Shown: positions 38,301 to 50,724 of the stretch, piece after piece
Layout of the letters: each line of letters starts with the position of its first letter
Numbering within the stretch: position 1 is the stretch's first letter
Assembly: GCF_019399895.1 (NCBI RefSeq)
Contig: NC_091875.1
Location: 5,580,001 to 5,644,000, forward strand
DNA length: 64,000 bases
Direction: 5' to 3'
Source of the DNA: Cardiocondyla obscurior
Taxonomy: Eukaryota; Arthropoda; Insecta; Hymenoptera; Formicidae
Made by a program: the position numbers and the translations under genes
Notes under the pieces: generated by a model
Seen by the model: the letters and a program-made list of their open reading frames with translations, nothing else
Database searches by the model: none
Told to the model about the DNA's origin: nothing

Positions 38301-41300
38301 TAGCACCCTCTGCCTCTTCGCTCTCCGACTCGTAAAAAGAGAAAAGAAAAAAGGAAAAAAAAAAATCCCGCGCGCTGCGGATTCTCTCGCGTGTTCGGCG
38401 ATCACGCCGGACGACCTTTGCGGGGGCTGTCATTAAGATATTACGAGATCGAATTGCGAGATGTAACGCGAGCCACGTGCATGATTATTACTACCGGAGC
38501 GCGATATCGACCGAATCCTGCATTGTCCTACTTTCTTGACCGCTTGACGAACTGCCGTAGGTCGACTTGGCGTCGGGATGTCTCGATTCCTGGCGCGCTT
38601 CCCCTCCCGCGAGGGGTGGAACGTATTCGCGATAACGATTAGCTCGCTGCTAATTACAACTCTGATTTATGCGAGACGAGGCGAATCGGCATGCTCGCTC
38701 GTGTTCCAAGGAAGATAAAGCCTTACGATTTCTTTTTTTTCAGCGCTTAGCACCGAAGACAAGTTGGAGTATCATTTCTATCCCGTAACCGCCGGGCAGA
38801 TTCAGTTTCGGATAAAAGCGCCGAACGATGCTCACATCGCCCTCACCACCGGCCCTCAGGAAGGAGAACCGATGTACGAGGTGAGACCATTTCGTCACCA
38901 AAAAATAATTTAAATTTTTTAACGCGGTGGAACGTAGAGTTTGACGATTACTTTTCTTTGCCTAGGTTTTCATCGGAGGATGGAGCAACAAGAAGTCCGT
39001 CGTGCGCAAGAATCGCACCAGGCCGGACGTGGCGGAGACAGAAACGCCCGACATCCTGAGCGCGGATGAATACCGCGGCTTCTGGATCAGGTAGCCCCAT
39101 GCCTCATAAAAGAATTATTAAATTAAGACGATTAATCGACGGTGATATCGCGCGCCTTGACCCGCCTTTAAATTAAATCAAATCAAAAGTCCAAGTCTCG
39201 TTTTTACGTTTTTTTTTTACTCGTCTTGTAAATTCACAGGTGGGACAACGGCATTCTTACAGTAGGCAAGGAGGGTGAGTCGTCTCCTTTCCTGACCTAC
39301 GCCGACCCGGAGCCCTTCGGGATCGGCTACTTCGGCGTTTGCACCGGCTGGGGTGCCACCGGAGAATGGCTTATCGAAGGTAGGCGTCAGAATTTCTTAC
39401 GCTCGTATTTTAAAGACTTGTTTTTTTCCAGAGCCAATTCGTAGCTGTCGGTAGCTCTCTTTCTCTTATTAATTCCTCACTTTGCAAATTAAAAATCGAC
39501 ACCCGTAATCAGGTAGACGTAATAGATAAAAAAACGATACTTAGATCGATCGACGTCTATCCTCCTACTCTCTTGTAAATAAGATTGATTATCTGACACT
39601 TTCTGATTTTCCGATGACTCTCTTTCTGGCGTCCTTTCGGGTTGCGGCATCGCGGCACTCGCACAGCCATATGCTGCGGCGGCGGTTACGGTGGTTGTAC
39701 GTAATGTATATTTGAACAAGAAGAAAAGAAAAAAAAAAAAAAAGTCACCGAGAAATCCCTGCGAGAGCCTTGACGTAGTCGCACGTGGCGTAGAGCCTGC
39801 TTTTCTGCCCGAGTACGAGTTGATTGATGTCATCCTAGCACGTATTTTACCTTTTTACCGCGCTTAGTCGACGCTGAATTAAATGTGCTTCCTTCGTGGA
39901 TGTTTTCGTGGCATCTGTCGGGTGTAAGACGGATCCAGAAGGAATCACAGCGTTCGTTAACTCAGCACGTCGATACGCGCGGCACGTTCGGTCCTGATAA
40001 GGGGCACTATCGGCACCTGATTGAATTATTTTCAACCGTTCACGCATACACGCACCGATTGATACTTTACATTAGTTTACCCGAGCGCTTTCCAGCTTTT
40101 TTAGTTGCTGAAAGGTCAATCAATCGTATCGCAACTTGAGTAATGATAAAAAGTAGCGTAAAATAGCATGTCAAAATGGACACTTCAATTCAGAGAGCAA
40201 CGTACCGAGAAAATAAGATTCGTAACGAAACTATTTGATCAATTTGCCAGAATAAGATGTGAGTTTTCTTATTTATATATTATTTTTTATAATTAATTTT
40301 TTTTTTTATACGCTCGATAAGGTCGCAAACCCTTGAGCACTCCTAACCAGCTACAGTACAAGTTTCATGCCGTGCGAGGCGGCTCGCTGATAGTCGACGT
40401 GAAAGCTAAGAGCAACGCGCACGTAGCGCTAACCGATCGGAAGGGCGAGTCGAGTCCCATGTACGAGATCATGCTCGGAGGGTGGGAAAACAAGGCGTCG
40501 GTTATTAGATACGATCGCAAGCAGCCCGACAAGGTTCGATTTTGTTAATGCATGCCAGATTAAAGCCTTAAGCGTCGGGCGGTACGGGCATGTACTCCAA
40601 CGTGAGAAATTTTGCGCTAGATGCGTGTGGACACGCCGAATCTTCTCAGCGATCGCGATCACAAGAGGTTCTCGATTACGTGGCTCGACGGGCTCATCAC
40701 GGTCAGATCAGGCGGCCTGAGCGGCGCGGTCCTCATGGAGTGGCGCGACCCGAACCCCATCGGCGTGAGCTACGTAGGGGTGCGCACCGGTTGGGGCGCG
40801 ACCGGAAACTGGAAGCTCCATTTCGAGCAATATCCCGCAGTCGCTACCGGTCAAAAGAAACGTAATAGTCTCTCTGAACGTCCACGGTAACTCCGAGATC
40901 GCTTGCTCGATCGCTCGAGCATCAGTCTTATTTAATTGTAACTCTATCGAAGCGCCGACACGATCTCGGAATTGCTGAGCGATCTTATCACGCTTAATTG
41001 TAAATCTAAATTTCTATCGCGCTCTCACGCACGAATGCTTGAACTCGGCTTTTGCCTTTCTCAGAATCGAACAGCCTCACACTTTTCACTGCAATCGCAT
41101 TATTCGCTTTTGGTCTGCATCTTTTAATTCTTTATCCTCCTTAGCACGTGCTTTATTAATCGCATGGGATCTGACGTGAAATTATTTACGCACGCGAATA
41201 CGTTGATGAATCGGATACGGCTTGACTGCGTCAGGATGAATGTGATCGCTGAATTTTTTTTTAATTGTACCACTTTTTTTTACAATTTCTTTACGTTTTG

Positions 41301-41939
41301 TTAAAACTTTAAATTGCTCCATTATTAAATATAACATAATTATAGCTTCCACAGCTCCGTCCGCGCCGTTGGGTGAGCAGGGATTAGCAGGGAGCGTGTG
41401 CTGGTGCGACGCATCCGGCGGGATGGTGCCTCCCGACGCGGTTGAAGGTGGAGACGACGGCGAGACTCTGTTCGTTGGCAGGGCTCACCACGAGGGTGCC
41501 CTCATCCCCGGCAAAGTGAAGCCTGGTCACTCCGTCTGCTACGTTGCTTGGGGCGGCACCGAGCACGGAAAGTCTGACTACCAGGTGAGAAATCCTCGCG
41601 AGCTACCTTCCACTTGTAGAAACAGTCGAATAAAAATCCTCGATAAACCGATTGATATTTAATTAACCCCTGTGATCTTTCAAACACTTATGAGGTTTTC
41701 TGAAACAGGTTCTTTGCGGCTGCAGACCCACGTGGTTGCCGATAAGCGGCGGCAACATTCCGTCGAACGCGATCCCGGCGGGCGAGACCGAAGACGGTGA
41801 ACCGTTGTTCGTCGGCCGTGTGCATCACGAGGGTACCGTGACCATCGGCAAGGTACAGCCGTCCCACAACGTTTGCTACATACCTTTCGGAGGTTCCGAG
41901 CTCGCCTTCGACGAGTACGAGATAATGGTCGAACAATAA
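35318..41939 (+). CDS. FAMeT: Farnesoic acid O-methyltransferase-like protein (FAMeT)
   Basis: Insect/crustacean protein once linked to juvenile hormone or methyl farnesoate synthesis; the family has no classical SAM-methyltransferase fold, so enzyme activity is doubtful. Exons: 35318-35327, 38744-38880, 38966-39090, 39240-39379, 40322-40533, 40621-40861, 41346-41584, 41709-41939 (444 aa). Exon 1 codes only MAV plus one base. Seen: two tandem Methyltransf_FA domains, each with a NDAH/SNAHVALT strand and a GGW...K motif and ending in TGWGATG-W (exons 2-4 and 5-6). Two DM9 repeats follow (GGDDGETLFVGRAHHEG and GETEDGEPLFVGRVHHEG), then EIMVEQ and the stop. The end of exon 6 is uncertain: donors at 40862 (GTAATA, used here) and 40850 (GTCAAA) both fit the phase and differ by four codons. 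Intron 1 (3.4 kb) is CpG-rich and holds no recognised gene. No signal peptide; a cytosolic protein is inferred. Confidence 0.93.
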
Positions 41940-42092
41940 TCGCTAGATCCGGCGCCTATTGGAAGAAAAAAATCCAACGGGACTCGTCGCCGACTTATCG
42001 GCAGTTCTGCGAGGAAGAGAAAAAGCAGCGAAAATTTTCATTTTAAGCTACGATTTCAATATTGTATTGTGGAAAAGTTAAAGGAAATCTAA

Positions 42093-42098
42093 AATAAA
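42093..42098 (+). terminator. Poly(A) signal of FAMeT
   Basis: AATAAA 154 bases after the FAMeT stop codon, in a shift to AT-rich DNA. A second one lies near 42663. The proximal one would give a short 3' UTR. Confidence 0.5.
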
Positions 42099-42936
42099 AG
42101 CAAAAAATTAAAATCTTTTTTTAAATAATAATTTATAAAGATAGATTGAACAATTCGTAATTTATTTCTGGGCTGTTAGAACTTGATAAACGATATGTTT
42201 GATTATTCATCTTATTAGAACAAAGTGTATGTTAGAAATGTACGGATAAAGAATCTCAAGTGTGCAAACTAGTCTAATTACGCATGTAAGTGAATTAAAA
42301 CATTGAAAGATATTGTAGAACTGTTCGATAAGCCGGAAACGTGTTCGCTATCGTCTATGCAAGCGTCTGCTTTTTGCACAGAATATAATTGCAGTCACGC
42401 GATAGGAAGAAAAAGCAAATCAAACGGCGATACATGCGCTATATAGATACATAATTTTCTTTTAATTGGTATTGGATTAATAATCCGATTAAACCAATAT
42501 ATTTATATATATATAATATATGTATATTATATGTATATTGTTTCGTCGCCTTTTCATCAAGACGACAGATACATATATTTTTATGATAGAGCTACCGTTT
42601 TCTAACGCACAATGCTTCTTGTCAAAGAATATATTTTCAGATTACGTATATTGTTATGACAAATAAATTGAATGTACGTGCATAAAACGAAAATGAAATC
42701 GTCTTTTTATTTCACTAGAATAAACCATGTGCGCGCTTTGCGTGGTTCTGCCGGTGACTGTAACAAGAAAAATATTAATGTGGACACGCCAGTTAGTTGA
42801 TAAGATAATTTAAAAAAAACTGAAGGTTTCTTTTTTTTAATAAAGATTTTATTTTAATAATTAATTCTTATTTAAAAGTTGCTCCGCCGATGCAGGATAC
42901 CCGTCCCGAGATATCTACGAGAGCGCGCGCGCACCT

Positions 42937-43014
42937 GTCAATGCCAGGATTTCTCGGCGTCGAGCATCTGAAAACGCTCGAAAAGTATCAAGAGGCTAAA
43001 AAGAGTAAGTTGGT
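42937..43014 (+). repeat. Dispersed 78 bp repeat, copy 2, with exon-like open frame
   Basis: 82 percent identical (64 of 78) to 14938-15015. Here an open frame runs from ATG 42890 to a donor-like A|GTAAGTT at 43005/43006, coding for about 38 residues ending EHLKTLEKYQEAKK. The donor phase (1) would also fit TMC exon 2 at 44422, so an alternative first exon is possible but unproven. Confidence 0.55.
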
Positions 43015-43024
43015 ATAAGAGAAC

Positions 43025-43165
43025 CGTTCCCGCCAATTTCGTGGCCACCCCTTAAAAGCAATGGCTGACTATTCACGCCCACGACAGTAATGGTCATCGT
43101 TCCCGCCAACGAAGTGACCACGCCTCTCTACAATAATGGTTGCCGGCCGCAACTGTCGCCACCCT
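43025..43165 (+). repeat. Degenerate 73 bp tandem repeat, two copies
   Basis: CGTTCCCGCCAA occurs at 43025 and again at 43098. The following 30 or so bases also align (GTG-CCAC-CCT blocks and AATGG). The second copy decays after about 45 bases. Confidence 0.45.
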
Positions 43166-44175
43166 TGGTCGACAGCGGTAAGTTCGAGTTTCATACTACC
43201 CGGTGGTGATAGAAATGGTAAAGCAGAAGTTTTACGAACGAATAATATGCAATCTCTGGTGCCAAAAGTGATTAATCGTAAAATATCTTTCTTCGAGAAA
43301 AAAAATTAATAGCAGATAACGCGCGTGAAGAGCGAAAGAATGGAATAGCTACTCTCACGTATTTTTTTTGTTTCTTTTTTTTTTTAAGCCGGCGGGATGT
43401 AGAGGCCCTACGACAAAGGACTGGCGAACCTTCGCGAGTCTGCGTGTCTGCCATCTAGATCCCTGCAAGTCTTCCAGGCGACGACGTTATTATTATTAGC
43501 CGCCTAGTGCGACTGGCTGCTGTACGAGAGAAACGTCAGGATGCCGATGTTGACACCGATGGATTCACGTAGGATGCAACTCTCGTCCATTTTGGCCGAG
43601 GCAAAACGTTGGATGCGGTCTCATCGGCCGCGTTAATTAAAAAGGGACTGCTACGCGAGAGGTGTCGCAGCGACGACGGGACGTACGCCGCGTCGAAGGG
43701 GACAGTGCGACTGACGAGCAGCTGAGTCGCGATAAATTATTATTCGCGCTGTTATCAGTATTGATCGGCGGAAATTGTGCGTCAACGATTTGCGAGATGC
43801 ATCTCGTCTAACCCGCTTATTTCGGACGTGTATGTATATACATATATACGTGGGAGTGTGTTTGCATATGCCTCCTGATGTTACTTCAGCTTCTAGTTTT
43901 CCAGGGAACGATTGGTACGTTAATGTTTGATTCAATTTTTTTCAGTTTTCACACGTTGCTATTGTCATCAGATAGACCGTATCGCTCGCAGCTGTTTTTA
44001 AGCCACGAGTGTTTTAATGGGAGATCTCGAACCGGAATTCAGATGGACTTTATTGCCGAAGTCATGTCTCAGGCCGTACAATTCGTTTGCACGAAATTAG
44101 ATATTTAAGTCGTGACTCTCGCACGTGGTCAGCTTGTCTTGAATTGAAGATTGGAACGGAAATTCTATTCCGAAA

Positions 44176-46687
44176 ATGTCGGGCGGAGAGAGAAAGAAAA
44201 GAGGATGCGATCGAGGGCACGGATGGGAGGAGGCCGGTGCCGAATTCTATCAGGAAAGTTATCCAGCAGCAATAGAAGCTGATTTGCAGCAGGCGCTGCA
44301 AAGGGATCCCTCGCACATCGCAACTCTACTCCCCAGCAAGAAATCTCGCGTTGGTAAGTCTCGCTTGGCTTCGAGATCGGCAAATTTCTCTGCGACTCAC
44401 GCATGATTTTTTTTTATGCAGCCACGGCAAAGCGGATTCGCAACGACACCAAGACTACGCTGAGAAGACGCACAAGCACCAGATCTCGCGGCACAACAAC
44501 CTCAAGACGTATGTCGACCAACATACACGACGCGGCTGTGTCAATGCTGCCTGATCTGTCGGAGAACTTGTCCAACGAGGAGCGCACTTGGGAGGAAATC
44601 ATGCAGATCAAGGCCATGCCCATATGCATGTCTCAGAAGATACAATTGAAGAACCAGTTACAGGTAATAAAAAAAAGGGCACACACGTGTTAAATAACAA
44701 GCTAACTCTTTTGCTAATTTCTTAAATTAAATAAAATAAAAAAATAAAATAAAATAAAATTAAAAAAAAATACAAATTAATTAAAATCTACTTGTGTATT
44801 TTTTAGAGCGCCACGAAGTTAAGACTTCAGGGCTTCGAGCAGCTAAAGTGGCAGCGCAGGAAAGCTTGGCAACAGTTTCGCATCAGGATGAAAGAAGCTT
44901 ACTCCAAGATGGAATTATGGAACGACAGCCTCAAGAAGATAGGTGGAAACTTTGGGATGGGCATAGTAGCGTATTTTTTATTCATCAAGTGGCTGATGTA
45001 TCTAAATCTGCTTTTGCTCGCGATAATGTTTACGCTAGTGGTATTGCCAGCGATAGTGCTGGAGGTGCCAGAGAGCGAGGTATGTTCGTCTAACAATACC
45101 GTCAGCATAGCCTGCTGCTCCGAATTATACAGAAACGAGACCGACGTAAGCAGCAGTAATCAAGCGATACAGCAACTCGCCGGAATATTAGGGTATAATC
45201 TTATGTTTTACGGGTCGTACACGCACCAGATGTACTCAAACGTATTCGGTTACTTTTACGATTCGCCTCGGTCCTATATCTACGCTATTTTCTGCGTTTT
45301 TGTCGTTAGCTTAGTGGCGATTGTGCGATCGGCCGGCAAAGGTTTCCGAGAAAGAATCGTGGAGGGCGAGGGTCAGTTCTATCGCTACTGCAACTTAGTA
45401 TTCGGCGGCTGGGACTATTGTATTAACAACGAAAGGTCTGCTTCGATGAAGCATAAGGCACTGTATAACGAGATGAAAGCATTTCTGGAATCGGAGAAAC
45501 TAGAGGAGGAGCGGCGAAGTCGCACGCCCGAGGAAAAAGCGAAGTTGCTCTTCATGCGCGTCTTTGTTAATTTAGTGATTTTAATAGTACTGTGCGGCTA
45601 CAGCATATTCATTTATTATATAATCGATTTCTCGTTCGTTCAGTTGTCGGCAGACCCGACGGAAGAATATTCAGAGATATTAAATGTATTCTTCGAATTC
45701 CTTCCGTATATATGCATCGTCGGGCTTAATGTTACAGTGCCATTTCTCTTCCGCTATCTGATCGCTCTAGAGCGCTACAGTCCGTCGTTCGTCGTTAAAG
45801 TGACATTATACCGAACCATTTTCTTGAGATTCGTTTCCCTCGCCGTTCTATTAGCATCGTTTTGCAAGCTGGTCGGCAAAATTCCGCCCAACGAGTGCGC
45901 CAAGAACGAACAGCCGCTGTGCTGGGAAACGTTCGTGGGCAAGCAGTTCTTCAAGCTTTACGTGATTGATATTCTCATACAGTTCTTTATGGCAGTCTTC
46001 ATTAATTTTCCACGGTCGTTGATCGCGCGCCACACCGAGAACAAAGTTTTGCGCTTCGTCGGCGAGCAGGAGTTTGACTTGCTCAAGCACGTGCCGGATA
46101 TTGTGTACTCGCAGACAATTTGCTGGCTCGGCTGTTTCTTCGTCCCTCTGTTTCCCATGATCGCCGTCGTCGGAACGTATGTTCTGTTTCTCATAAAGAA
46201 ATTTACCTGTCTGGTAAACAGTACGCCGTCGAATAAGATCTACCGCGCCAGCCGACTGAATTGCCTGTTCATGTTTAATCTATTGATCTCTTTCATCTTG
46301 GTAACGATACCGATCGGCTATTCCATCGCAAAGATCATGCCGTCAAAATCGTGCGGTCCCTTCCGAGGATTAGAATCCGTATGGACGTTATTAGTCACGA
46401 CGTTCTTGCAATTTCCAAATTGGCTGCAATCGATTCTGTCCTTCCTAGGTACTGCTGCTTTCGGCATACCGGCGTTCATTATTCTCTCGCTGCTTATTTA
46501 TTACTATTACGTGATGTGGTTGGCGAACAAGCACATGGTGACTGTATTAAAAAACCAACTAGTATTGGAGGGTCACGATAAGCAATTCTTACTGAACAGG
46601 CTTAGCGCTTTTATCAAACAACAGCAGGATCAGAATAAATTTCACCAGGAGCAGGCTAATGAGTTAGGCACGTTTCAACATGTATAA
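44176..46687 (+). CDS. Transmembrane channel-like (TMC) protein
   Basis: Member of the TMC family of ion-channel-like membrane proteins (TMEM16/OSCA-related fold). Exons: 44176-44353, 44422-44663, 44807-46687 (766 aa, phases match). The N-terminal 140 residues are cytosolic, with an Arg/Thr-rich stretch. About ten hydrophobic segments follow, starting near NFGMGIVAYFLFIKWLMYLN. The TMC signature CWETFVGKQFFKLYVIDIL begins near residue 512. A glutamine-rich cytosolic tail ends at FQHV. Exon 3 alone holds 627 codons, so the whole membrane core is unsplit. At 766 aa it is far shorter than the very large insect Tmc protein I recall and closer in size to vertebrate TMC5-8-like proteins; the exact subfamily is not decidable here. 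The ATG at 44176 is the first in-frame start in its exon. Confidence 0.93.
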
Positions 46688-48685
46688 ATAATACAGAGCC
46701 TGATTTAATATTCTCACGGATGTACAAATGTAGGGAAAGCATTTTTTACCACGGTGAGCGTTGGTTCGAACGCATTATTTAATGTTTCGTTTGAGATTTT
46801 TATAGATTTTACTTTGATAGATTTTATTGAAACGTAAGACTGTTCCGAATTTTTTTATATTCTATACACGAGTGGCACTTATACCAATAGTTCTTTGATA
46901 TTCTATCGAATTGGAAATAAGAATTATGCAAGTAATATAATACCGAAAGTTTACTCTCGTATTTCACTTGCATATTGTCTGCTGTGGCCGTGCCGCAGTA
47001 TCTTACACCTTTATACGAACTGATGCTCTTTGAGACTTGAATTTACAATTACAATTACTGCCACAAACTTATAGTTTTCGCGTATCGTTAGATCAGTTAG
47101 TTTAGTTTCGAAGAACTTTAAACAGGACACATATCTCCCATTCTAAGAAATAAAATTGTCTCGTATAAGTGAAAGTGCACATCTGAGATCAGGGTACAAG
47201 AAAAAGAAATCTTTACGGTGTTGTGCAATAGTAAAAGAAATCGTGAATTATTTAAGGATTCATTAATTTCACATAATTTTACGGATATTTATAAATCGTA
47301 TAGAACGCGTAATTAAAACATTACTTTACAACGTAATCTTCAGATAATATAAGCCGATGTGATCATATATATGTCTAGCTTAACTTAAATCGTTAAGGAA
47401 ACGAGCGATCGAATCTGCCTGTATCTGCCACTTGGGTGAGGAACTTTTTGTTCGCCCGAGGCTTAATTTTCACCTCGAATCGAACAGGCGAGTCCGACTT
47501 ATGCGCAAAAAAAAATGATTGAAATATGTTTAACTAAAATATATAAACGACAAGCAACAAGACTAACGTCCCTCTATATGGACGATATACTATACATATA
47601 CTTCCTCATTTTATGAGTAAACGTTAGAGAGCTTTTGCATGAAACGAAATGACATGCAGCGGACCTATCTTCTAGCATAGTCCCATAGAAGTCTGTAATA
47701 TTACTGTACATAGGTCCTCTAGAGAACCTATAAAAATTTATTTTATTAGCACTATCTATAGTAAACGTTGGAAAAAAATCAGAAGTATTTTATTATATTT
47801 ATTTTTTCGTTATCGAGGCTTTAATAAATAATTTAGAACTTAGGAAACATGTGTAAGAATTTTTGTAATTCTATATAATCTTATATACAAGCACACGTAT
47901 AAATGCACGTATTCAAGATTTTTTTTTTTTTTTTTTTTAATTGTAAGAAAGATCTCGCATACCTCAGTATTGTTATATAAGCCAAAGATAATCCAGACTG
48001 TAATAATTTATTTATTTCATATGTTTATTAATTAAATATTGTACATGGATGCAGTTTGCTTAGGACGCTTTTGTGCATTATTACTGATTCGACGTAGAGC
48101 GGAAATGTTTTCCATAGTATGTTTCTAAATCAATTCTGTAAGTATCGTGCACAGAATTCTCGCTATCGTAAATCGATCGGATTCTTTGGCCTAAATAATT
48201 CAATGCACACACCACGAAATGTATTTTGTAAATCTCACATTTGTATAACTCTGAAATTTTTCGAGAGAAATCTCCGCTCTAATTATGAAGTCACTGATTA
48301 TCTCAGTGAATCCATGATTAGAGTGAATATTTCACTCTATAGATTTTAGAAAATTAAGATAGCATTTACAAACACTTGGAAACATCCTTCTTTAATTTAT
48401 TATAGATATTATAAGCTCTATCAATGGCCCTATATAGATGCATTTAATATAAAATCGTATAAAATATGTAATCTTATGTAAAACAGATTTATGTATCCGG
48501 AAAGAATCTATTGAACGCATTTATAATTATATAAATGAAAAGCATAATGAAGTCCACGAGATACCTTAAATAGAAAACTGTTTCTTTGAATGATCATCAC
48601 CAATTATATTATAATAAAATTACCTCCGTTTCTTTTTATCTCTTTTAGATTCTCGTGCTTATAGATTATACGCTTCCAGTATGAC
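46688..48685. other. Convergent 3' region of TMC and RNASEH2C
   Basis: AT-rich non-coding DNA between two genes that end towards each other. Plus-strand AATAAA at 47150-47155 and another near 47823 are candidate TMC poly(A) signals. A plus-strand TTTATT near 48396 reads AATAAA on the minus strand and could serve RNASEH2C. A poly-T run lies near 47921-47938. Confidence 0.5.
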
Positions 48686-49407
48686 TTATGTTTCTGACGA
48701 GTGCAACTAAAAATCAGAATAATTTATTAGAATAATATATAATGATAACTAATACGCCACGGCTTATAGATGCAAGGAAACTTACTACTTTAGCTATGTC
48801 AACCCAATCTAATGTAGCCTGAAGAGCGTCATTTTTAGATGGTATTCTATCATAATTCCAATACGTAAAGTGCGAAAAGGTTCCCGTGCAGTACAAATTT
48901 TTCTCCTTATTTTCGGCATCCGTTTTTTTATTTTCCATAAACGTCATGCCTTTATATCCAGCAGGTACAGTCATGTTTTTCCCTTGAAGTGGATATCCAC
49001 GGAAAGAACAGTCGTAATCTTTAAACAATTAAGCAGCAAATTAATATTGAAAAATGTTACACAACGCAATAAACGTTATGTCTCTCTGACTTTTTGTATT
49101 CGTTTATTTAATATTCGTATATTAATTCACTTAGCATGGCAAATTATAAATTAAATAAAAAAATATTCGATGTAAAATAAAAAAAATGCTTTCACTTCTT
49201 GTATGTTGGTTTTACAGAACGTTTAACACTGGCTATGTGAAATATGTAATTTTACTCACATCCATCGTCTATCCTACGAATATAAGGCTTGAAGTAAGAG
49301 GAAACATTGGCAGTTTCATCCCCATGAATTTTACAGGGCATAAAATGTAACTCCGACTCGTCTCGGCCAGCCAGATCTTTATCTTTGACGTGCAATCGTG
49401 TGACCAT
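48686..49407 (-). CDS. RNASEH2C: Ribonuclease H2 subunit C
   Basis: Non-catalytic subunit of the heterotrimeric RNase H2 that removes ribonucleotides and RNA-DNA hybrids in the nucleus. Exons: 49407-49260, 49018-48786, 48706-48686 (133 aa, phases match). Seen: LHFMPCKIHGDETANVSSYF and KPYIR in exon 1; RGYPLQGKNMTVPAGYKG, then CTGTFSHFTYWNYDRIPS and ALDW-like TLDWVDIAKV in exon 2. These match the conserved PCKI, FRGRPL-G and F-YWN-DR-P features of the family. Exon 3 adds only LHSSET and the stop. Length is near the small end of the family. The exon 2 acceptor (TTTAAAG) has a weak pyrimidine tract but is phase-compatible. Confidence 0.9.
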
Positions 49408-50298
49408 GTTAATTTAATTTGCAGCGCAATTTTCTGACAATTATAAGAGAAAGTTTGATGATCTTTATTCTCTATATACAGAAACTAACCAATAATAACA
49501 CACTGTATTACTGTGACTTGGCGCCATTCGGCTACCGTGAAGAATTATCCTGAATCATCCTTAGAATTTTAAAAGTTACCAGATTTTTTAGAGGTATAAC
49601 ATCTTGTAAATTATAATTTTAAATACATGTTAATTTATTATAAACATTCTTATAAACGAAAATGCAACGCGTTAACTTTTATTCGTAATTTATGTAAATT
49701 AACTGGAAAATTATGTTAAAAAAAGATATAAAATATTAATTATCGATTTTTCAAGAATATGCAAGGATAAGTCTTCAAGGATATTATTAATACATTTGCA
49801 ATCATATAATATTGCTAATTTGATATATTTAGATACATATTATGCACAATTAAATATAAAATTCAAGTGACATAATTTATATTTTTTATACTTCACATTT
49901 TAAATTAATTTCAATCGCTATTTCTGAGAGACGATTACATATTTACACATTTTTATTAGATCAAATTTGTATAGAAACGTTATATATAAATAAATCAAAC
50001 ATGCTAAATCGAACAACAATAAAATTAAAAACGTGGCGTAAAAGATAAATAATTTTATCTTAAAGTAGCATTACAATATCGAATTGTTAGCTAGCTTATG
50101 ATCGAACACAGACGTAATTTATTTAATATCATTATTATAAATATTCTAAATTCAGATGTTTTGAGACCAAAGTTACGTGTCAGTATAAGCGTAAGTGATG
50201 GTGAACGTAATCACCAATTATTTTAATATCATAACTTCCTCCCGCGGGAATATTTTTTTACTATCTTTAAAAAAGTACATGCAAAGTATATAACATTT
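49408..50298. other. AT-rich spacer, RNASEH2C promoter side and FAM98 3' UTR
   Basis: Both flanking genes are on the minus strand. No coding frame was seen. The 3' UTR of FAM98 probably occupies the right part; TTTATT at about 50118-50123 reads AATAAA on the minus strand. The RNASEH2C promoter lies at the left, with no TATA box seen. Confidence 0.5.
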
Positions 50299-50724
50299 TC
50301 AATATTGTCTGCCTCTGCCCCTGTTGTAGCCACCGCGCTGATAGTGGTTTGCCCCAGAATTATTGGCACCTTGATTCCATCCGCCTTGAACTCTGCCTCC
50401 CCTTCCTCCCCCATCCCTCCTATCCTGATAATAATTCCCGCCGCCCCGATTATCACCTGCGTACGAGTCTCTTTGGCCGGAATATTGCGGCTGTTGATAG
50501 TTCTGATTATAATTCTGATTATAATTTTGGTTGTAATTCTGACCGTAGTTGGAGCCAGAATCTCCGCGGTAACTTTCACCACCGCCGTGTCCTCTGTTAC
50601 CACCTCTTTGATACCCTCCAGTGTCTCTGTGATCTGGATAGCATTCTCTATGTCCGGAATATTGAGATTGCTGATAATCTACGTTCTGACCAAAATTACT
50701 ACTGGTGTCTTTATGATCTCGATG

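Larger units (their letters stand above)
42099..44175. other. Intergenic DNA between FAMeT and TMC
   Basis: Contains an AT dinucleotide-rich run near 42497-42540, the second copy of the 78 bp dispersed repeat (42937-43014), a degenerate 73 bp tandem repeat (about 43025-43165) and T-rich tracts near 43364-43385. The TMC promoter and leader should lie in the right part, but no TATA box stands out. A short plus-strand frame near 43500-43640 has no recognisable content. Confidence 0.5.

Noticed and set aside
43500..43640. Short plus-strand frame with Met/Arg-rich peptide before TMC
   Set aside because: Only about 43 codons, no splice donor in a useful phase and no recognisable sequence.
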